Assembly: GCF_900476375.1 (NCBI RefSeq)
Contig: NZ_UPPP01000127.1
Coordinates: forward strand, 102,451-166,450
DNA length: 64,000 nucleotides
DNA from: Allolucifera butyrica
GTDB lineage: Bacteria > Bacillota > Negativicutes > Sporomusales > UPPP01
Direction of reading: 5' to 3'
A program made the translations under genes and the position numbers. Below the pieces are notes generated by a model, which searched no databases, was not told the DNA's origin, and saw only the letters and a program-made list of their open reading frames with translations. Positions 60,424-64,000 of the stretch are shown here, in pieces (position 1 is the first letter of the stretch; every line of letters begins with the position of its first letter).

Positions 60424-60852
60424 ATGACTGAAAAGATCATTCAGATGCTGCGCGACAGAGGTTGTAAAATCACTCCGCAACGGCGGGCCATCATCCAAGT
60501 GCTGGCAAGTTTTGACAAATTTCCCACGGCCCAGGAAATTTTGGACCATATTCACCAAAAGGATCCCGACGTGGGATTGGATACGGTGTATCGCAATCTG
60601 AACCTGCTGATCAGTATGGGCGTGATCAACCAGATCAGTGTGCCGGGAAAAGACTTGAAAGTCTTTGAACTTGCCCACGATAAACACCATCATCATCTGG
60701 TCTGTCTTGGCTGCGGTGAGGCGAATTGTTTAAATTATTGCCCTATCGACGACAGTGAAATCCAGAAATCGGCGGGTCCCGGTTTTAAAATTGTGGGGCA
60801 TTCGCTCGAAATTTACGGCTATTGTCCCAAGTGCAGAGCGGCAGCCCGCTAG
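60424..60852 (+). CDS. Fur-family metalloregulator (probably Zur-like)
   Basis: 142 residues. Winged helix RDRGCKITPQRRAIIQVLASFDKFPTAQEIL and DVGLDTVYRNLNLLISMGVI; metal region HDKHHHHLVCLGCGEANCLNYCPID and structural zinc CPKCRAAAR. Extra cysteines in LGCGEANCLNYC are more than the canonical CxxC. The operon continues with a Zn/Mn-type ABC importer, arguing for a zinc (Zur) or manganese sensor. AGGAG precedes the ATG. Confidence 0.9.
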   Translation: MTEKIIQMLRDRGCKITPQRRAIIQVLASFDKFPTAQEILDHIHQKDPDVGLDTVYRNLNLLISMGVINQISVPGKDLKVFELAHDKHHHHLVCLGCGEANCLNYCPIDDSEIQKSAGPGFKIVGHSLEIYGYCPKCRAAAR

Positions 60853-60926
60853 GACCGGAATTGCTAAGCGGCCGCCGGCCGGCTGACGGCAGTCTTGCAG
60901 GCGGCAATGAATATAGGAGGAAAGAA

Positions 60927-61757
60927 ATGGGATCCGGTATTGTTATTGAAGGGTTAAATATACATCTCGGCGGGAAGTGGATTTTACGGGACTTTTCGCT
61001 GACAATAAAATCAGGAGAATTTGTCGGTATTATCGGACCGAACGGAGCGGGAAAAACGACGTTGCTCAAGGCTCTTCTGGGTCTGGTTCCGGTTGCGGGC
61101 GGAACGATCACCTTTCCCGGTACGGACCGGAAAGCGGCCGGCTCGTCATTGGTGGGATATGCACCGCAGTCCCGGCAAATTGATGAAACAACCCCGCTGC
61201 GGGCTTGGGATTTTGTGAGTTTTGGCCTGCCGCACCGGTTTCGTCCGTGGCTAACCGGACAGGACCGGCGGAACGTAGAGGAAGCAATGCGGGTGACCGA
61301 CTCGGAACGATTCGCCGATAAAGCCATTGGCAAGTTATCGGGGGGAGAAAGGCAGCGTCTGTTTATTGCCCAGGCTTTAGTGAGAAATCCGCAAATTTTA
61401 TTGTTGGATGAGCCTACGTCCAATCTGGACCCCGGAGCCCAGGAGAATTTGGCAGCCGTTGTCCATAGTATAAATCAGAAGCTGGGCATCACGGTTTTGC
61501 TGGTAAGCCATGATGTGAATCTGATTGCCAAATATGCGCACCGTATCCTGTACATAACTAAAGGGCAGTACGCTTTGGGTACGGTGCAGCAAGTATTGCA
61601 GGCCAATGTGTTAACCCGGTTATACGGGGCGCCGGTAGAGGTTTTGAAGGTCGGTTCCAAGATTATCGTATCGACGGCTGTCGCCGATAATTTGAAAACT
61701 TCCATCTGCTGCCACGACAATCCGGAACAGGGGGTGTTGGCCGATGTTTCATTATGA
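60927..61757 (+). CDS. metal ABC transporter ATP-binding protein (ZnuC/MntB-like)
   Basis: 276 residues. Walker A IGPNGAGKTTLLKALLG, Q-loop YAPQSRQ, signature KLSGGERQRLFIAQAL, Walker B ILLLDEPTSNLD, H-loop VSHDVN. ATG 60927 follows AGGAGG; the open frame further upstream overlaps the regulator gene and lacks a start signal. It overlaps the permease gene by 14 bases. Confidence 0.93.
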   Translation: MGSGIVIEGLNIHLGGKWILRDFSLTIKSGEFVGIIGPNGAGKTTLLKALLGLVPVAGGTITFPGTDRKAAGSSLVGYAPQSRQIDETTPLRAWDFVSFGLPHRFRPWLTGQDRRNVEEAMRVTDSERFADKAIGKLSGGERQRLFIAQALVRNPQILLLDEPTSNLDPGAQENLAAVVHSINQKLGITVLLVSHDVNLIAKYAHRILYITKGQYALGTVQQVLQANVLTRLYGAPVEVLKVGSKIIVSTAVADNLKTSICCHDNPEQGVLADVSL

Positions 61758-62574
61758 TTTTATGCAACACGCCTTTCTCGCGGGAACCTTTGTCGCCATC
61801 ATGTGCGGCATTATTGGCGTCTATGTAATTGCACGGGGATTACCGTTTATCGCGCATACTTTTTCCCACATTGGTTTTTCCGGAGCGGCGTTTGCCATGT
61901 ACATGGGAATGGACCCGCTAGATGGAATGCTGCTTTTTACGGTGACTGCGGCGCTGGTTATCGGGCGGCTGGGAGTGAAACTGTTCCGGAAGGATATCGT
62001 GATCAGCGTCGTTTTGAGCATCTTTTTAGGGCTCGGTTTGTTATTTTTATCTCTTTCCAGCAAACAATCGACTGCGGTTACCGCGCTGTTGTTTGGAACC
62101 ATCTTAGGCATCAGCGCTCTCGATGTGGTCAAAATCGCCTTTTTATCGCTGGTTGTCTTAGGCGTGCTTGTTCTGGGGTATAAAATGCTTACCTTTGACT
62201 CGTTTGACCCGGTGGGCGCTCAGGCCGCCGGACTGCCGGTCCATGTTATTTCGATTGGCTTTTTGCTGCTGCTTTCGGTTGCTACGGCCGAAGCGGTACA
62301 GATCGTGGGAGCTCTCCTCGTTTTTACGTTAATGACCATCCCGGCCGCGATTGCGCAGCATCTGACGCAGTCCGTCGCGCGGATGATTCTGATATCGTCG
62401 CTGATGGCGCTGGCAGGGGTATGGGCAGGACTAATCCTTGGATTTTATACCAATGCTCCGGTTAGCTTCTTTATTACGGTGGTAGAAGGTAGCCTGTACT
62501 TTATTACCTTAGGCTGGAATGTTTGGCACGAGCGCAGGCTTGCCAGCAAGCAGGCGGCGGTACTGCCAAATTAA
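61744..62574 (+). CDS. metal ABC transporter permease (ZnuB/MntC-like)
   Basis: 276 residues, about 8 membrane segments. YDFMQHAFLAGTFVAIMCGIIGVYVIARGLPFIAHTFSHIGFSGAAFAMYMG is the family start; FDSFDPVGAQAAGLPVHVISIGFLLLLSVATAEAVQIVGALLVFTLMTIPAAIA the conserved core. Forms the channel for the ATPase encoded just before it. Confidence 0.93.
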   Translation: MFHYDFMQHAFLAGTFVAIMCGIIGVYVIARGLPFIAHTFSHIGFSGAAFAMYMGMDPLDGMLLFTVTAALVIGRLGVKLFRKDIVISVVLSIFLGLGLLFLSLSSKQSTAVTALLFGTILGISALDVVKIAFLSLVVLGVLVLGYKMLTFDSFDPVGAQAAGLPVHVISIGFLLLLSVATAEAVQIVGALLVFTLMTIPAAIAQHLTQSVARMILISSLMALAGVWAGLILGFYTNAPVSFFITVVEGSLYFITLGWNVWHERRLASKQAAVLPN

Positions 62575-62605
62575 GCGTTTTATATTAGTGCTTGGAGGGA
62601 AAACA

Positions 62606-63538
62606 ATGAGAACGAAGGGTTCGAAATGGATAGCGGGGATTGCTTTTGCGGTGACGGCGGCAATTTTACTGGCCGGCTGCAGCCTGCTGAAACAGCCCGG
62701 CTCGGCAAGCAATCCTGCGGTTAGTCAAAAGTCTAAAATCAAAGTAGTGACGGCGGAAAATTTTTATGGTGAAGTCGCGCAGGCCGTCGGCGGGGATCAG
62801 GTAGCGGTAACTTCCATTCTAACCAATCCGGGACAGGACCCGCACGACTATGAACCCACTGTGGAGGCTTCGAAAGCGGTGGCGGACGCACAAGTGGTTG
62901 TGTACAACGGGATTGGCTATGATGACTGGATGGCTAAGCTGCTGAAAGCGGATTCTTCGGCCAAAAACAAGGAAATCGTGGCTGTCGGCAGTGATTTATT
63001 GGGCAAGGCCGCCGGAGATAATCCCCATGTCTGGTATGATCCGGCCACAATGCCCAAATTGGCGCAGACCCTGGCCGCGAATTTCACTAAATTGGACCCG
63101 GCTCATGGGCCGGAGTACCAGAAGCGGGCCGCGGCTTATATCGCGTCGTTAGCACCCCTGACGGTGAAAGTGGCGAAAATCAGGCAGTCCGCCCCGGTGA
63201 GCGTTGATGTGTCGGAACCGGTTTTTGACTATATGGCGGCTGCTCTGAACTTGAAAGTGAACAATCCGGAATTTGCCAAAGCCGTAGAGGAAGGAAATGA
63301 TCCCGCTGCCGCCGATTTCGCCAATGTCCAAAAGGATATAAAAGAGAAAAAAATTAAGCTGTTTGTATATAACACGCAAACGGACAGTAAGACCGTGGAC
63401 AACATCGTAAAGCTGGCTGAGGCAAACGGCATTCCGGTCGTCAAAGTAACCGAAACGGAACCGACGGGAGAGAATTACCTGCAATGGATGACATCCCAGC
63501 TGGACCAGGTCGGCAAGGCGCTGGGCATACAAATGTAA
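62606..63538 (+). CDS. metal ABC transporter substrate-binding lipoprotein (ZnuA/TroA-like)
   Basis: 310 residues. Lipoprotein signal with lipobox LLAGC (Cys about 26), then cluster A-I binding-protein motifs: TSILTNPGQDPHDYEPTVEA (His ligand), NGIGYDDWM, DNPHVWYDPATMPKLAQ (His ligand) and VFVYNTQTDSKTVDNI. The His-rich loop of many zinc proteins is absent, and the third His expected after the linker helix is not obvious (DVSEPVFDYM region), so zinc, manganese or another divalent metal remains open. ATG 62606 follows GGAGGG. Confidence 0.9.
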   Translation: MRTKGSKWIAGIAFAVTAAILLAGCSLLKQPGSASNPAVSQKSKIKVVTAENFYGEVAQAVGGDQVAVTSILTNPGQDPHDYEPTVEASKAVADAQVVVYNGIGYDDWMAKLLKADSSAKNKEIVAVGSDLLGKAAGDNPHVWYDPATMPKLAQTLAANFTKLDPAHGPEYQKRAAAYIASLAPLTVKVAKIRQSAPVSVDVSEPVFDYMAAALNLKVNNPEFAKAVEEGNDPAAADFANVQKDIKEKKIKLFVYNTQTDSKTVDNIVKLAEANGIPVVKVTETEPTGENYLQWMTSQLDQVGKALGIQM

Positions 63539-63563
63539 ACAAAGAAACTAAAAACAACCACCT

Positions 63564-64000
63564 TGATATGCTCCCCTTGTGGTAGACAGTTGAAATAAAA
63601 AAACTGTTTACCATAAGGAGGAGCGTATTTTTATGGGTCGAAAGTTTTCAGTTTCTTATGAAGAACGTATCGATGCAATTGAAAAGTATTTGCGGCATGA
63701 GAATTCATTAACACATCTGGCAAAGCAATTAAAAGTTAGCTATTGGGCTGTTAAGCGGTGGTTAATAACGTATCAGTCTTTGGGGCCAGAAGGATTAATA
63801 GAAACATCAAAAAACATGCACTACTCGCCGACGTTGAAAGAAGCAGCTGTAATGGATTATTTGGCTGGTACTGTTCTTACAGAAATCTTTGCAAAAAATA
63901 CGGGATTAAATCAACCTGTCAACTGCAAGACTGGGTTTCAAAGTATAATGGTCATGAGGAGTTAAAATCTTCTGGAACGGGAGGAGCCCCCATCATGACC
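63564..64000 (+). mobile_element. left end of an IS3-family-like insertion sequence
   Basis: TGATATGCTCCCCTTGTGGT starts about 25 bases after the metal-binding-protein gene and has the look of IS3/IS150-group ends. A GTAGACAGTT/AACTGTTTAC hairpin (63582-63611) follows, before the orfA ribosome site, where such elements often guard against read-through transcription. The element continues past the window edge. Confidence 0.7.
63633..64000 (+). pseudogene. IS3-type transposase orfA, frameshifted, partial
   Basis: Starts after AAGGAGG with GRKFSVSYEERIDAIEKYL and a helix-turn-helix (NSLTHLAKQLKVSYWAVKRWLITYQSLG). Up to about residue 90 it reads as IS3 OrfA; then the frame goes to a stop at 63965. 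The other frame continues the expected protein: YGIK, then QLQDWVSKYNGHEELKSSGT, open to the window end. The switch lies at the A6 run in GCAAAAAATAC (about 63892-63899), which fits an A AAA AAT -1 slip. Either an inactivating indel or, less likely because it is inside the DNA-binding region, programmed frameshifting. Confidence 0.75.

Overview
The window looks like chromosomal DNA of an anaerobic, Gram-positive-type (Firmicutes) bacterium, most likely a spore-former of the Negativicutes/Sporomusaceae kind. The grounds are strong AGGAGG ribosome sites, alternative GTG/TTG starts, low-to-moderate GC, a tungsten-dependent aldehyde:ferredoxin oxidoreductase region, acyl-CoA fermentation genes and a GH18 hydrolase of the spore-wall type. 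Genus assignment is inference. I saw no rRNA, tRNA or CRISPR array.

Layout. 0-4.7 kb: acyl-CoA/aldehyde fermentation genes (CoA-transferase end, thiolase, CoA-acylating aldehyde dehydrogenase), a TetR regulator and a resorcylate-decarboxylase-like amidohydrolase. 4.8-7.2 kb: a membrane methyltransferase and a MarR-controlled drug exporter. 7.4-15.3 kb is accessory: a GH16 glucanase without signal peptide, a Thr-rich protein, an arylsulfotransferase-family protein, a two-gene encapsulin operon (cysteine desulfurase plus a family 2B-type shell with a cyclic-nucleotide-binding domain) and a small exported repeat protein. 15.4-23.3 kb: an IclR-linked operon encoding what looks like a complete non-phosphorylative L-fucose pathway (dehydrogenase, FucP transporter, lactonase fused to a mutarotase, UxaA-type dehydratase, aldolase and a FucO-like reductase). 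23.8-29.0 kb: two-component system, processive glycosyltransferase, a broken and an intact nucleotide-sugar dehydrogenase. 29.3-30.1 kb: a MerR regulator diverging from a carboxymuconolactone-decarboxylase-family gene through a textbook 19-bp-spacer promoter. 30.4-38.3 kb: a fructose-type PTS embedded among a dipeptidase, an Xaa-Pro peptidase and a C-S lyase. 38.4-39.4 kb: an exported M48 protease.

39.6-52.0 kb is a tungsten region: a candidate Moco/Tuco riboswitch with terminator ahead of an AOR, a MoaD-like protein without terminal Gly-Gly, a radical-SAM W-cofactor maturase (opposite strand), a shrunken AOR-like paralogue, MoeA, a MoeA-binding-protein fusion, MoaD, a cysteine-free MoeB/ThiF protein and the TupABC tungstate importer. 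52.1-56.5 kb: a polyol/sugar-acid dehydrogenase, an MFS carrier, and lipoate ligase plus lipoyl synthase. 56.5-60.2 kb: MBL hydrolase, a small protein, YibE/F and GH18 (all minus strand). 60.4-63.5 kb: a Fur-family regulator with a Zn/Mn ABC importer. The window ends inside an IS3-type element whose orfA is frameshifted.

The most interesting points are the cNMP-domain encapsulin/desulfurase pair, the lactonase-mutarotase fusion in an anaerobic fucose operon, the AOR-like protein that kept its iron-sulfur cysteines but lost cofactor-domain blocks, the PTS/peptidase/C-S-lyase cluster, and a dispersed GGGGACGG repeat family (at least four copies) with variable leading TGTC-AGGG units.
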